In this document: in pieces, positions 1 through 10,271 of the stretch
Layout of the letters: every line of letters starts with the position of its first letter
Numbering within the stretch: the first letter of the stretch is position 1
Notes under the pieces: generated by a model
Databases searched by the model: none
Told to the model about the DNA's origin: nothing
Seen by the model: only the letters and a program-made list of their open reading frames with translations
Made by a program: the position numbers and the translations under genes
Assembly: GCA_017508975.1 (NCBI GenBank)
Contig: JAFWQU010000001.1
Location: 1 to 48,493 of the forward strand
Reading direction: 5' to 3'
Length of the DNA stretch: 48,493 bases
Origin: Clostridia bacterium
GTDB lineage: Bacteria; Bacillota; Clostridia; Christensenellales; Aristaeellaceae

Positions 1-372
1 GGCGCCGGGGCCGAAGCGCGGCGCGGGCCGGGGTGCGACGGGCGCCTGGGCGGGCCGGGGCTGCGGTGGCGCAGCCTGATAAGTGCGGCTCAGGGAGCCG
101 GTATAACGGTTGGAAGGATTCCGCCAGGCGGAGCGGAAGGCAGGCTGGGACTCGGGGGCAGGCTTCGGGGCTTCCTCGGGGATCGCGGGGGCGGTCTTCG
201 GAGCCTCCTCCGGCGCCGCGGGCGCGGAGCTCGCGGTCTCCTGCGGCTCGGCCTCCTCCAGCTTCTGGATAATGTCAGATTTATTAAGCCCGGCGCCCAG
301 GGTTACCCCGTGCTCCTTGGCATATTTGCGCAGTTCCACCACCGTCATGGCGCTGAAATCGGTTGTAGACAA
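1..372 (-). CDS. rho: Transcription termination factor Rho, N-terminal part (cut by window edge)
   Basis: Only the first 124 codons lie in the window. Reading starts at a TTG at 372-370, preceded at a 7-base gap by AGGAGG; an in-frame ATG lies at 348. Residues from that ATG begin MTVVELRKYAKEHGV and continue GLNKSDIIQKLEE, which fits the Rho_N (SAP-like) helical domain. After it comes an Ala/Pro/Glu-rich, low-complexity stretch that turns Arg/Pro-rich, like the disordered insertion many GC-rich Firmicutes and Actinobacteria carry between Rho_N and the RNA-binding domain. The RNA-binding and ATPase domains would lie outside the window, so another Rho_N-containing protein cannot be excluded. 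Known role of the family: hexameric RNA helicase that ends transcription of untranslated RNA. Confidence 0.72.
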   Translation of the reverse strand, partial: MSTTDFSAMTVVELRKYAKEHGVTLGAGLNKSDIIQKLEEAEPQETASSAPAAPEEAPKTAPAIPEEAPKPAPESQPAFRSAWRNPSNRYTGSLSRTYQAAPPQPRPAQAPVAPRPAPRFGPGA

Positions 373-431
373 TGAAGACCCTCCTCTGACGGAATGTATG
401 CATTGAAAACAAGGCGTAAAACGCTGATTAA

Positions 432-460
432 ATTATAGCAGATCCTTTTTGAGAAAGCAA
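432..460 (-). promoter_or_regulatory. Promoter of rho
   Basis: On the minus strand TTGCTT (460-455) and a perfect TATAAT (437-432) are separated by 17 bases. The likely leader is about 55 bases long before the TTG start. Confidence 0.7.
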
Positions 461-469
461 GGGCCCCGG

Positions 470-499
470 TTGCGCAGAAAATGCTTTTCATGGTATAAT
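470..499 (+). promoter_or_regulatory. Promoter of the 532-6396 operon
   Basis: TTGCGC (470-475), an 18-base spacer and TGG-TATAAT (491-499), an extended -10. It lies back to back with the rho promoter. Confidence 0.65.
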
Positions 500-531
500 C
501 CCCGTGCAGATCCAATCGAGGGGGAAGAGGC

Positions 532-1860
532 ATGAAACTTGCGCTCATCGGACAGGACATCCCGGAATTGCTGGCCTCCATGCTGGCGGATCTCTGCTTT
601 GCCCACAAGGCGGACGCGGAGGTTTGGATCCTGGAGAAAAACGAGGCGATGCGGGAATTGCTCGCGCGCTACGGCAGGGCGGTCACGGACAAGGCGGGCT
701 GCGGCCGGGTGGAGCTCAGCGCGAACCGGGAGGAAGTCCTGCGGGACGCGGACTGCGTGATCTATGCCGGGGATCTCATGGCCTCAAGCCGCTTCCGCAT
801 GGACCAGGAGGCGCTCTCCCCGCCGGAGGACGCGGCCCAGGAGGCGGGCCTGCGGGATCAGGCGCGCCCACTGGGCGGGATCGGCGGCCTGATGCACACG
901 CTCCGGCAGGGCGAGGTGATTGCCGAGCTCTGCGAGGAGATGCGGGGGTGCTGCCCGGACGCGCTGGTGATTACGCTGGGCGCGCCCGTGGGGCGGACGG
1001 TCTCGCTGTTTGAGCGGGGCGGCTTCCGCGCGGCAGGTCTGACTCGCGGCTGGCGGAAAGGCCCGGGCGGACTGGAGTGGATCGCGAAGAAACTGCGCGT
1101 CAAGCCCGAGCATCTGGAGGTTCAGGCGGCGGGCGTGCCGTATTTCTGCTTTTTCACGGAGCTGCGCGACCGGCGCACCGGGCGGAATCTGCTGCCGGCG
1201 GTCTGGGGCATGGCCGCGTCCGGGGAGCTGGGGCGCCTGGCCCGGCGCTGGCTGGATACGCTGGAGGCGGTGCCGGTGGGCAATCTGCCGGAGCACGCCT
1301 CCCTGATGGCGGCGCAGGAGGACTATGTCCCGGACCCCAACCCGGTGCTGTCGGAGCCGGTGGAGCTGCGCAAGGAGCGCATCCTGCGCATGAACACGGT
1401 GGGCGAGAAGGGACTGGCGGACCCAGAGGGACAGGTGGCGCAGCTGCGGCTATTGACCCGCGCGCCCTCGGTGCGGCCCGTGCAGCTGGCGCTGGCGCTC
1501 CTGCAGGGGCGGGATCTGGAGGCCGACGCGGTGGTGCGGCGCAACGGCAGGGCGATCGTGAACCTGCCCCCGGAGGCCATCGTGGAGGCCCCGCTGTACC
1601 TGAAAAACGGCGTAGAGATTCCGCCGGAGCTGACGCTGCCGGGGGCTCTCGCGGACTGCTGCACGGAGATCGACGAGGCCGCCCGCCTGGCGGCGCAGGC
1701 CGCGCTGGGCGACCGCACCGCGCTGCGGGAATGCCTGGAGACAGACCCCGCGCTGGACGGCCTGGACCGCCTGTATGTGCAGGACCTGGTGGACCGGATG
1801 ATTCAGCTCCACAGCGATATCCTGACCCGGTGGGGGGATGACTTTGAGGAGGACCTGTAA
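532..1860 (+). CDS. Degenerate GH4-family (LplD/MelA-like) glycosidase homologue
   Basis: 442 residues, the usual length for glycoside hydrolase family 4, whose members use NAD and a metal bound by Cys and His. The family frame is visible: an N-terminal Rossmann strand (KLALIG), the GGLMHTLRQ segment near 118-126, ELRDRRTGRNLLP near 209-221 and the C-terminal INLPP-like segment VNLPPEAIVEAPLYL. The working parts look eroded. The glycine-rich loop reads GQDIPEL, the Asn-Pro loop reads LGAPVG (149-154), and the Asn-His pair expected after Gly is GVPYF (201-205). A good ribosome site (GGGGGAAGAGG) precedes ATG 532. It leads an operon of RNA-modification genes and its stop overlaps the next start by one base. 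Loss of catalysis is inferred; a non-hydrolytic role is possible. Confidence 0.6.
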   Translation: MKLALIGQDIPELLASMLADLCFAHKADAEVWILEKNEAMRELLARYGRAVTDKAGCGRVELSANREEVLRDADCVIYAGDLMASSRFRMDQEALSPPEDAAQEAGLRDQARPLGGIGGLMHTLRQGEVIAELCEEMRGCCPDALVITLGAPVGRTVSLFERGGFRAAGLTRGWRKGPGGLEWIAKKLRVKPEHLEVQAAGVPYFCFFTELRDRRTGRNLLPAVWGMAASGELGRLARRWLDTLEAVPVGNLPEHASLMAAQEDYVPDPNPVLSEPVELRKERILRMNTVGEKGLADPEGQVAQLRLLTRAPSVRPVQLALALLQGRDLEADAVVRRNGRAIVNLPPEAIVEAPLYLKNGVEIPPELTLPGALADCCTEIDEAARLAAQAALGDRTALRECLETDPALDGLDRLYVQDLVDRMIQLHSDILTRWGDDFEEDL

Positions 1861-2709
1861 TGTTTCTGTGTGACAGCTGGGAAGACTACGAGGTGCTGGA
1901 CACTGGGGGCGGCGAGAAGCTGGAGCGCTGGGGCGATGTGATCCTGTGCCGGCCGGACCCGCAGACGATCTGGCCCCGGCAGGACGGCGCGCTGTGGGGA
2001 AAGGCCCAGGCGGTCTACCACCGCTCGGAGCGCGGCGGCGGAAACTGGGAGTTCCGGGCGAAGCTGCCGGAGAAATGGATGGTGCGGCACGGCGAGCTGA
2101 AGTTCTGGGTGCGGCCCACGGGCTTCAAGCACACGGGCCTCTTCCCGGAGCAGGCGGCGAACTGGCTGTGGATGGCGGATCTGATCCGCCGGCGGGGCTC
2201 CGCGCGGGTGCTGAACCTCTTCGGCTACACGGGCGGCGCGACGCTGGCCTGCGCGGCGGCGGGCGCACATGTGACGCATGTGGACGCGGCCAAGGGCATG
2301 GTGCTCTGGGCGAAGGAGAACCGGGAGCTCTCCGGACTGCCGGAGGAGCGCTTCCGCTTTATCGTGGAGGACGCGCTACGCTTTGTGCAGCGGGAGATCC
2401 GCCGGGGCAGCCGCTACGACGGCGTCCTGATGGACCCGCCCAGCTACGGCCGGGGCCCCAACGGGGAGGTCTGGAAACTGGAGAACGAGCTGTTCGGCCT
2501 GGTGGAGACCTGCGCGCAGGTGCTCTCCAACGAGCCGCTGTTCTTTCTGATCAACAGCTACACCACGGGCTTTCAGGCCAGCGTGCTGAGCAATCTGCTG
2601 GGCCGCTGCGTGGCCGCGGAGCACGGCGGCAGCGTGGACGCGCAGGAGCTGTGCCTGCCGGTGACCGCGGGCGGCGTGCTGCCCTGCGGCGCCAGCGGGA
2701 GGTGGCGCT

Positions 2710-2717
<8 letters not shown>
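1860..2717 (+). CDS. Class I SAM-dependent methyltransferase (RlmI/RlmK-like core)
   Basis: 285 residues. The Rossmann-fold methyltransferase motifs are clear: VLNLFGYTGGATLACAAAG (SAM-binding motif I), VDAAKGMV (motif II acid) and VLMDPPSYGRG (DPPS catalytic motif). The DPPSYGRG form is typical of the COG1092 family, which makes 5-methylcytosine or N-methylguanine in 23S rRNA. There is no N-terminal PUA domain, so this is a short member and its target is unknown. The start ATG overlaps the previous stop (TAATG), and a pseudouridine synthase gene follows with an 8-base overlap, which supports an RNA substrate. Confidence 0.8.
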
Positions 2718-4529
<1,812 letters not shown>

Positions 4530-4545
4530 GAGGGGGGAAGGCGGC

Positions 4546-6396
4546 ATGAGAAAGATCGCGGGGCTCGCGCTGATGCTGGTTCTGCTGCTGGGAGCGGCCC
4601 TGGCGCTGGGGGAGACGGCCCGGGTGGCGACCCCCGGCGGGAAGCTGAATGTCCGGAAGACCCCCGACGAGAAGGGTAAGCTTGCGATGAGCGTGCCCAA
4701 CCACGCACTCGTGGAGGCAGAACCGGCCGAGGAGGCGGGCTGGGTGCGCGTCACCTACAAGGGCAAGACCGGCTACGCCCGGGAGGAGTATTTCCTGCTG
4801 CCCTCGCGCCTGCCCGGAAAGACGGTCTACTCCGACAAGGGGACGGTGAAGCTGTTGAATGAACCGGGGCTCGGCGCCGTGTGCGTCTGGACGGTCAGCA
4901 ACCAGGAGCCGATGGAGGTCCTGGAGGTCCGGGACGGCTGGGCGTCCGTCCGCTGTGGGGAGCACATGGGCTGGGCCCCGGTCGAGAACTTTTTCACCTG
5001 GCAGCGGGAGGCGCCCGCGGGCGAGCCGGAGTGGATCGAACTCCGGGGCCGGACGGTGGCGGAGACCCCGTTCATCGGCGCTTCCGGCCCAAAATCGCTC
5101 GCAGCGGGCACCCCGGTGCGCGTGACTTTCTTCTCCGGCAGCGGGGCGAAGGCGTGGGCCTGGATTGAGACGGAGGGCGAGTGGGGCGTGGCGCCGCAGT
5201 TCGCGCTGAGCCTGCTCCCGCCGGAGGAGGCGGAGGAGGACTGGACCGGCCGCACCCGGCAGCAGGCGCTGATGGCCGCGGAGGAGGCCCTGCGCCGGAA
5301 AGTCAAAGCCTTTGCCAAAAAAGAGACCTATGGGGTGGTCGGCGCCGCGGAGTCCGTCAGCGGCATCCCGGGGCCCCTGTATCTCTGCGCATTTTGCGAT
5401 GAGAACGACCAGATGCTGTTCCTCGCCGTGGTCCGCGCCGCGGACGGGAAGGTGCTCTTCACCGAGGACTACTCGGATTTCGCCGCGCCGAAGACGATCA
5501 AGGAGTTCCTGCCGAAGGGAGAGGTGCGGCTGACGCTGAGCGCGGAGGAGCTGGCGGTCGGGGAGAACCTCGACGCGCGGGCGGAGGCCTGGTGCGCGGG
5601 CACCTTCGCCTGGAGCCTCGCGCGGGACGGGCAGACGGAATCGAAGAGCGAGCCCGGGGAGCACGACGCCGCGGCCTTCCGCCCCCGCGAGCCCGGAAGC
5701 TACACCCTGACCGTGACCGTACGGGATCCGGAGGGCCTCAGCGAGAGCGCCTCCGCCGCTTTCACGGTGACGGAGCCGGCCTCGGCCGAGGATGCCGCCA
5801 TTTACAGCCAGAAGGACGGCTGGTGGCTGGACAAGCCCTACCGCAAGAGCACCCTCGACCAGTCCGGCTGCGCGATCTTCACGCTCTCGCACGCCCTGCA
5901 CCGCATGGGCTACACCGGGCAGGAGACGCTGCCCGAGCATCTGGCGGTGAAGTACAGGCTCTGCCTGACCCCGGACGGGACCAACAACGAGCGGCTGATC
6001 AACGAGTCCGGCGCGGCCTTCGGCTTCAAAACCGAGCGCGACCTGATCGAGGATCAGAAGCGGATCGCCAAGCTTCTGAAGGATGGCGCGCTGTTCAGCT
6101 TCTCGATTGTGCGCGGGCATATTGCCCTGATCGACGGAATCTCCGAGGATGGGAGCATGGTGCACATTGTGGACAGTGCTCCCTCGGCGACGATGGAGCG
6201 CAAGGTGAACGTCGCTCTCTACCGGCAGACCCGCAGCGGCGGCTTCCGCGCGGTGCTGAGCCTCTCGGAGTTCGAGGGCGCCCGCTGGTACTTTGAGACG
6301 GACCATTACGGCGGGCTGAGCTACTGGATGCCCCTCAGCTACGCCGCCAAGCGCGGCGTGCGGCTGATCCAGCCTCCGAGGGCCGCGGCGGAATAA
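4546..6396 (+). CDS. Secreted SH3b - Ig-like - C39-type cysteine peptidase protein
   Basis: 616 residues. A signal peptide (1-22, ending ALALG-ET) is followed by two bacterial SH3-like domains (about 25-86 with KLNVRKTPDEKG, and 92-150 with GWASVRCGEHMGWAPV), a middle region of unclear fold (160-325), an Ig/PKD-like domain (about 326-408, ending SYTLTVTVRDPEG...FTV), and a C-terminal papain-like domain of the Peptidase_C39_2 type. In that domain Cys442 (DQSGCAIFTLSHAL), His525 (RGHIALIDG) and Asp543 (HIVDSAP) form a plausible triad. SH3b domains usually bind cell wall, so wall-associated peptidase activity is inferred; the substrate is unknown. It is last in the operon, 16 bases after tgt, and ends at a hairpin. 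Confidence 0.78.
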   Translation: MRKIAGLALMLVLLLGAALALGETARVATPGGKLNVRKTPDEKGKLAMSVPNHALVEAEPAEEAGWVRVTYKGKTGYAREEYFLLPSRLPGKTVYSDKGTVKLLNEPGLGAVCVWTVSNQEPMEVLEVRDGWASVRCGEHMGWAPVENFFTWQREAPAGEPEWIELRGRTVAETPFIGASGPKSLAAGTPVRVTFFSGSGAKAWAWIETEGEWGVAPQFALSLLPPEEAEEDWTGRTRQQALMAAEEALRRKVKAFAKKETYGVVGAAESVSGIPGPLYLCAFCDENDQMLFLAVVRAADGKVLFTEDYSDFAAPKTIKEFLPKGEVRLTLSAEELAVGENLDARAEAWCAGTFAWSLARDGQTESKSEPGEHDAAAFRPREPGSYTLTVTVRDPEGLSESASAAFTVTEPASAEDAAIYSQKDGWWLDKPYRKSTLDQSGCAIFTLSHALHRMGYTGQETLPEHLAVKYRLCLTPDGTNNERLINESGAAFGFKTERDLIEDQKRIAKLLKDGALFSFSIVRGHIALIDGISEDGSMVHIVDSAPSATMERKVNVALYRQTRSGGFRAVLSLSEFEGARWYFETDHYGGLSYWMPLSYAAKRGVRLIQPPRAAAE

Positions 6397-6409
6397 CGGA
6401 CAGAATCAA

Positions 6410-6446
6410 AAAACGCTGCTGTGAGCCAAAATCACAGCGGCGTTTT
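6410..6446. terminator. Bidirectional terminator hairpin
   Basis: A 15-bp stem (6410-6424 with 6432-6446, one G-T pair) with a 7-base loop. T4 follows on the plus strand and T6 on the minus strand. It lies between convergent genes. Confidence 0.85.
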
Positions 6447-6455
6447 CGATATGGA

Positions 6456-6557
6456 ATTTCGCGGCCTGCGGGCCGCGACCAGGGCTTTCCGATCGCCCTG
6501 GACCTTCGGCCACATGCTGTTGTTGGATTTGCATTTCTTTCTTGAACTTGGTATAAG
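6456..6557 (-). repeat. Structured intergenic repeat, copy A
   Basis: One of nine copies. Read on the minus strand: a tail (6557-6510), then CCGAAGG, hairpin 1 (CCAGGGC, loop GATCGGAAAG-like, GCCCTGG) and hairpin 2 (CGCGGCC, CGCA, GGCCGCG), ending GAAAT at 6456. The tail end carries TTGCAT, 17 bases and TATAAG on the plus strand, a promoter-like sequence pointing out of the element against the 3' end of the next gene. Confidence 0.85.
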
Positions 6558-6559
6558 AA

Positions 6560-7285
6560 TTACGCTTCTTCCGCAGGTTCCTCGGGAGCCTTTCCGAATG
6601 TACAACCGAGCTCCTCGGCGTAGGCCACGGGGTCGATATAGCCGAACTGGGCTTTGCGCAGGGAGTCGTAGGGGTAGGTGACGTCCATTGTGGTGCCGTC
6701 GGGATGCTCCCCGTGCACCTGGACCTCGCGCACCGGGAGCAGCGCGAGCACATCCCGCGCGCAGCGCAGGGCGAGGCCGCTCAGCAGGCGCTGCGGCTCG
6801 ACGGTGTTCTCCAGCGCGGCGAAGCGCACCTGCGCCTGGTCCGGGGTCGGCGCGCTCACGGTGACGTGCCCCGCGTAGGGCGCCAGGTCCGCCAGCGGAT
6901 TGCGCTCCTGCAGCACCTCCGCGTAGGCCGCGAGATCACCGCTGAGCACGCGCTCGGCGCGCTCGTGTAGGAAAGTCCACTGCGCGGCAGTGGTGATGCC
7001 GTCGTTGGGCGTAGTGCGCAGCAGTACCTCGGTCCAGTCGATGCGCTCGTCCGCGCGCCGCCAGAACTCCTCGAAGGGCGGCGGCGCCGGCGCCTTCTGC
7101 GGCGCGGGGCGGGCGGGCGCGGGGGTGGGAACGGACGCCGCTCCGACCGGCTGCGGCACCGGGGAGGTGGTGCGCAGCGTCTCGTTCATCTTCTGCGCGG
7201 TGCGCACATCCTTGGCCCAGAGGTCGTTGACGATCTGATAGAGCATATCCAGGGGATTCTGATTCTTGTTGTCCTGCACGGCCAT
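6560..7285 (-). CDS. Unknown protein, partner of the AAA+ ATPase
   Basis: 241 residues, not recognised. The N-terminal 45 residues are helical (MLYQIVNDLWAKDVRTAQKMNE), then an Ala/Pro-rich linker (about 46-72), then a folded region starting PFEEFWRRADERIDW and ending in an acidic tail (EEPAEEA). No signal peptide, membrane segment or catalytic motif is visible. It starts 12 bases after the stop of the ATPase gene with a clear GAGGAGG site, so the two are co-transcribed and probably work together; it may be an adaptor or substrate-recruiting subunit (inference). Its stop is four bases from repeat copy A. Confidence 0.6.
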   Translation of the reverse strand: MAVQDNKNQNPLDMLYQIVNDLWAKDVRTAQKMNETLRTTSPVPQPVGAASVPTPAPARPAPQKAPAPPPFEEFWRRADERIDWTEVLLRTTPNDGITTAAQWTFLHERAERVLSGDLAAYAEVLQERNPLADLAPYAGHVTVSAPTPDQAQVRFAALENTVEPQRLLSGLALRCARDVLALLPVREVQVHGEHPDGTTMDVTYPYDSLRKAQFGYIDPVAYAEELGCTFGKAPEEPAEEA

Positions 7286-7297
7286 GGCTGCACCTCC

Positions 7298-9172
7298 TCA
7301 GTCCTCCGTCCGGCACTGCAGCGCGGGCGGGTTGGCATCCACGTCAAAGGATTCGATGACCACTTTCGCGTCCGAGAGGATCTCGTGGTCAAACAGCCAG
7401 CGGGAGAGCGGGTTGATCAGCAGGCTCTCCACCTTGTTTCCGATGCCGCGGCCGCCGTTGGACAGGTCCGCCAGGGCGGCGTCGTGCAGCTGCTGATAGG
7501 CCTCCGGGGTGACGGTCAGGGTCAGATCCTTCTGCTCCCGCAGCCGGGTGGTGATCTTCTTGACCTGGGACTGCAGAATCGCCTCGCCGGCCTCGGCGCG
7601 GATATAGTCGAAGACCACAATGTTTTCGCCGATGCGGTTCAGGATTTCCGGACGGCCGAGCTCCAGCTTGAAATAGTCCTCGATGGCGCCGCGGACCTTC
7701 TGCTGCACCTCCTCGTAGGGCATGTCCATGGTCACGTTGGCGTGCCGCTGTCCCATGGCGTCCTCCACGTAGATGCCCAGGTTGGAGGTGAAGATGATGA
7801 TCGTCTCGCCGAAATAGACGGTGTTGCCCTGGCCGTCGGTCATGCGGCCGTCCTCCAGAATCTGCAGGAACTTGTCGAGAATGTTGGTGTGCGCCTTCTC
7901 GATCTCGTCGAAGAGCAGAATGCAGAAGGGGTTTTTCTTGATGGCGTTGGTCAGCTGGCCGCCGGCCTCGTAGCCCACATAGCCGGGAGGCGCGCCCATG
8001 AGCTTCTGGTCGGAGTGGCTCTGGCCGTACTCGCTCATGTCGAAGCGCACGCAGGCGCTCTCGTCGCCGAAAAGCTTCTCGGCCAGCGCCTTGGCGGTCT
8101 CGGTCTTGCCCACGCCGGTGGGGCCGGCGTAGAAGAGCACGCCCTTGGGCTTGGAGGTGGAGGAGGAGGACAGGCCGTTCATGCCGGTCACGGCGCGCTT
8201 GACCACGTCCAGCGTGCGCTCCAGCGCGGCGTCCTGGCCCTTGATGCGCTTCTGGAAGTCCTCCTTCGCGGTGCGCAGGCTCGCCATGGACAGCCGTTCC
8301 CACGGGTTGTCCTTGAAGCCGTATTTATACAGATCCACCACCTGGCACAGGTCGCGGATGGCGGTCAGCTCCTGCTTGCCCAGTGTGCGCAGGGCGTCCA
8401 GCTCCGTCATGGTAAGCCCTTCGGTGAGGCCGACGAACTTCTCCTGGAGCTTCGCGAGCTCCTCGGGGTGCTCGCGGTACCAGGGCATGTCCGTGCGGTA
8501 GACCGCGCCGTCGAAGAAGGTGGCGAACTGGCTGGTGATCAGCCGCATGCGCTCCTCGCGGTCAGGCGCCTCCAGCGTGATGGCGCGGCAGCAGGGGACG
8601 TTCAGATAGAACCACGCCGGCAGGTCGTTGCGCTTGTCGACGACCACGACCAGCAGATTGCGCCGCCGCCCGGTGGGCGTGCGCACGGTGGACGCGGACA
8701 TGGCGGCCTGCAGGAGCAGGTTGAAGCTGTTCACGTCCGCCTGGTCCATGCGGTCGGGGGAGGTGATGTAGTGGCTGGCCATCTCCAGCACGGTCACCGT
8801 GGCGACGTCCTGCTGCGCCATGGCGCGGCGGATCACGTTGGGCGCCGTGGTGGCCGCGGTGCCGCGGAATTCAGCCGGGATCGCGCCGTTCTTGACCTCC
8901 GCCCGCGCGGCCTTGGCGTAGGCGGTGAGCATCTCCGGCGAGTAGGGGTTGATGAGCCCCAGCAGGTTGGAGTAGAACACGACCGAGCCCCAGCCGTGGT
9001 CCGCAAAGTAGGCCATCAGATAGCGCGGCAGCGAGACCAGCTCATCCTGCCCCACGGATCCGGCCACGGGATAGCGGAACTTGTCCGTGACGTTGCCCTC
9101 CAGAATCAGAAGCGGCTTGACCGTGCTGAACAGCTCCAGTTCCCGGTACCACTTGGAAATCAAAGCGTCCAT
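7298..9172 (-). CDS. AAA+ ATPase with a ClpA/ClpB-type second ring domain
   Basis: 624 residues. The C-terminal half (about 305-610) is a ClpB-D2-like AAA+ module: Walker A GPTGVGKT (350-357), FDMSEY, pore-loop GAPPGYVGY, Walker B ILLFDEIEKAH (Asp422, Glu423), sensor-1 FTSN (Asn464), arginine finger region EILNR (Arg513) and sensor-2-like GGRGIGNK. The N-terminal half looks like a worn-out AAA core: it has a Walker-B-like strand (LLVVVVDKRNDLP) and an ITLEAPDREERMRLI segment but no Walker A. There is no Clp N-domain, no middle coiled coil and no ClpP-binding IGF loop that I can see. It is therefore not ClpA, ClpC or ClpB itself but a related unfoldase or remodeller. Confidence 0.75.
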   Translation of the reverse strand: MDALISKWYRELELFSTVKPLLILEGNVTDKFRYPVAGSVGQDELVSLPRYLMAYFADHGWGSVVFYSNLLGLINPYSPEMLTAYAKAARAEVKNGAIPAEFRGTAATTAPNVIRRAMAQQDVATVTVLEMASHYITSPDRMDQADVNSFNLLLQAAMSASTVRTPTGRRRNLLVVVVDKRNDLPAWFYLNVPCCRAITLEAPDREERMRLITSQFATFFDGAVYRTDMPWYREHPEELAKLQEKFVGLTEGLTMTELDALRTLGKQELTAIRDLCQVVDLYKYGFKDNPWERLSMASLRTAKEDFQKRIKGQDAALERTLDVVKRAVTGMNGLSSSSTSKPKGVLFYAGPTGVGKTETAKALAEKLFGDESACVRFDMSEYGQSHSDQKLMGAPPGYVGYEAGGQLTNAIKKNPFCILLFDEIEKAHTNILDKFLQILEDGRMTDGQGNTVYFGETIIIFTSNLGIYVEDAMGQRHANVTMDMPYEEVQQKVRGAIEDYFKLELGRPEILNRIGENIVVFDYIRAEAGEAILQSQVKKITTRLREQKDLTLTVTPEAYQQLHDAALADLSNGGRGIGNKVESLLINPLSRWLFDHEILSDAKVVIESFDVDANPPALQCRTED

Positions 9173-9219
9173 GGAAAGAAATCACCTCCGGATCACTGCA
9201 GAAAACGATTACGCCCTTT

Positions 9220-9248
9220 ACTTTATCACACTTGGGGATGGATATCAA
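9220..9248 (-). promoter_or_regulatory. Promoter of the AAA+ ATPase unit
   Basis: On the minus strand TTGATA (9248-9243), a 17-base spacer and TAAAGT (9225-9220). The ribosome site GGAGGTG lies just before ATG 9172. Confidence 0.5.
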
Positions 9249-9288
9249 CTGAGAGGACGCTTGAAAAAAGATGAGACTTTGATGAGCG

Positions 9289-10149
9289 TCAGGGTACCAG
9301 CGTCGCGAACCAGATGCAGTCGCCGACAGGCCGGACCCGGTGGGTGGAGAGCGCGTTGATCTTGCGGTAGTTCAGTACTACCGAGGAGGAGGACGCGCCG
9401 TCCAGATTGTAGGCGTTGACGCAGCCGAGCTCCGCGCACAACTCCGCCATCTCCAGGATCGTGAACCCGCGGCTGCCGGGGTTGTCGGGCCCCTCCGTGG
9501 CGACGATCAGGTAGGAGAGCGGTCCGAGCTGCCCGAGGGCGAGGCGCTGGGTGCGCTTGTTCTTGCCGAGATTCAGCTTGATGCCGTTCACGTCCCGCAG
9601 CGGTTCGCCATCGATGACCAGCCCCGGGCCGAAGCAGAATGCGTGGACCACGTTGCCCTCGAAGGCCTCCCAGGACGCGCGCGTGGTGGGGGAGAGGATC
9701 GTGAAATTCCCCTTGTCGTCGATGATCAGCGTGTCCCGGCGGGAGGAGGGCTTCACCCGGTAGGTTTTGCCGTTGCGCACGGCGATGCCCTCGTCGTGGT
9801 AGATGAAATAGTCCCCGCTGATCGCCAGCACCGCTTGGACCCGCTTGGCCATGGTCGGCACCACGGTCGCGACCTTGGAGGGGTACTTCTGCGAGAGCGC
9901 GGTGCGCAGCTGGCTGGGGTCGGTCAGGGTGACGTAGACGCACATCACGGTCGTCTCGTTGCGGCGGATGCTCTCCACGCGGATGTCCAGAGAGGGGTCG
10001 TGGTATCCCGCGTTGTCCGGCAGAAAGCACTCCTCGTGCGGCGGGTACGGCGCGACTTTGACATCCCACGGAATCGGCTCGAGCGACGGCTCCGCCCCGG
10101 CGGCGGGCAGACAGAGCAACAGACAGAGCAGCACCAGCAGGATCCGCAT
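9289..10149 (-). CDS. Secreted phosphodiester glycosidase (NAGPA-domain) protein
   Basis: 286 residues from ATG 10149, chosen because AAAGGAGGAT sits eight bases upstream and a signal peptide follows at once (MRILLVLLCLLLCLPAAGA). A longer frame upstream merely reads through two repeat copies. The body fits the NAGPA/phosphodiester alpha-GlcNAcase family: SIRRNETTVMCVYVTL, ISGDYFIYHDEGIAVRNG, GPGLVIDGE, and near the C-terminus GFTILEMAELCAELGCVNA followed by NLDGASSSSVV. Family members cleave sugar phosphodiesters; bacterial ones are surface proteins of largely unknown substrate. It follows the AAA+ gene promoter region and may be transcribed alone. Confidence 0.8.
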   Translation of the reverse strand: MRILLVLLCLLLCLPAAGAEPSLEPIPWDVKVAPYPPHEECFLPDNAGYHDPSLDIRVESIRRNETTVMCVYVTLTDPSQLRTALSQKYPSKVATVVPTMAKRVQAVLAISGDYFIYHDEGIAVRNGKTYRVKPSSRRDTLIIDDKGNFTILSPTTRASWEAFEGNVVHAFCFGPGLVIDGEPLRDVNGIKLNLGKNKRTQRLALGQLGPLSYLIVATEGPDNPGSRGFTILEMAELCAELGCVNAYNLDGASSSSVVLNYRKINALSTHRVRPVGDCIWFATLVP

Positions 10150-10171
10150 GACGACATCCTCCTTTACCTGT

Positions 10172-10270
10172 GATACCAATCTCAAGTCAAAACACACATC
10201 AGGCAACGGCATGTAACCGAAGGTCCAGGGCGATCGGAAAGCCCTGGTCGCGGCCCGCAGGCCGCGAAAT
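10172..10270 (+). repeat. Structured intergenic repeat, copy B
   Basis: Full-length copy with tail (GATACCAATCTCAAG) and both hairpins; stem 2 is the 7-bp CGCGGCC/GGCCGCG version. It forms a head-to-tail pair with copy C, with a 100-base period. The gene-free stretch 10150-10483 holds copies B and C, about 70 bases with nothing recognisable, and a terminator. Confidence 0.85.
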
Positions 10271-10271
10271 C

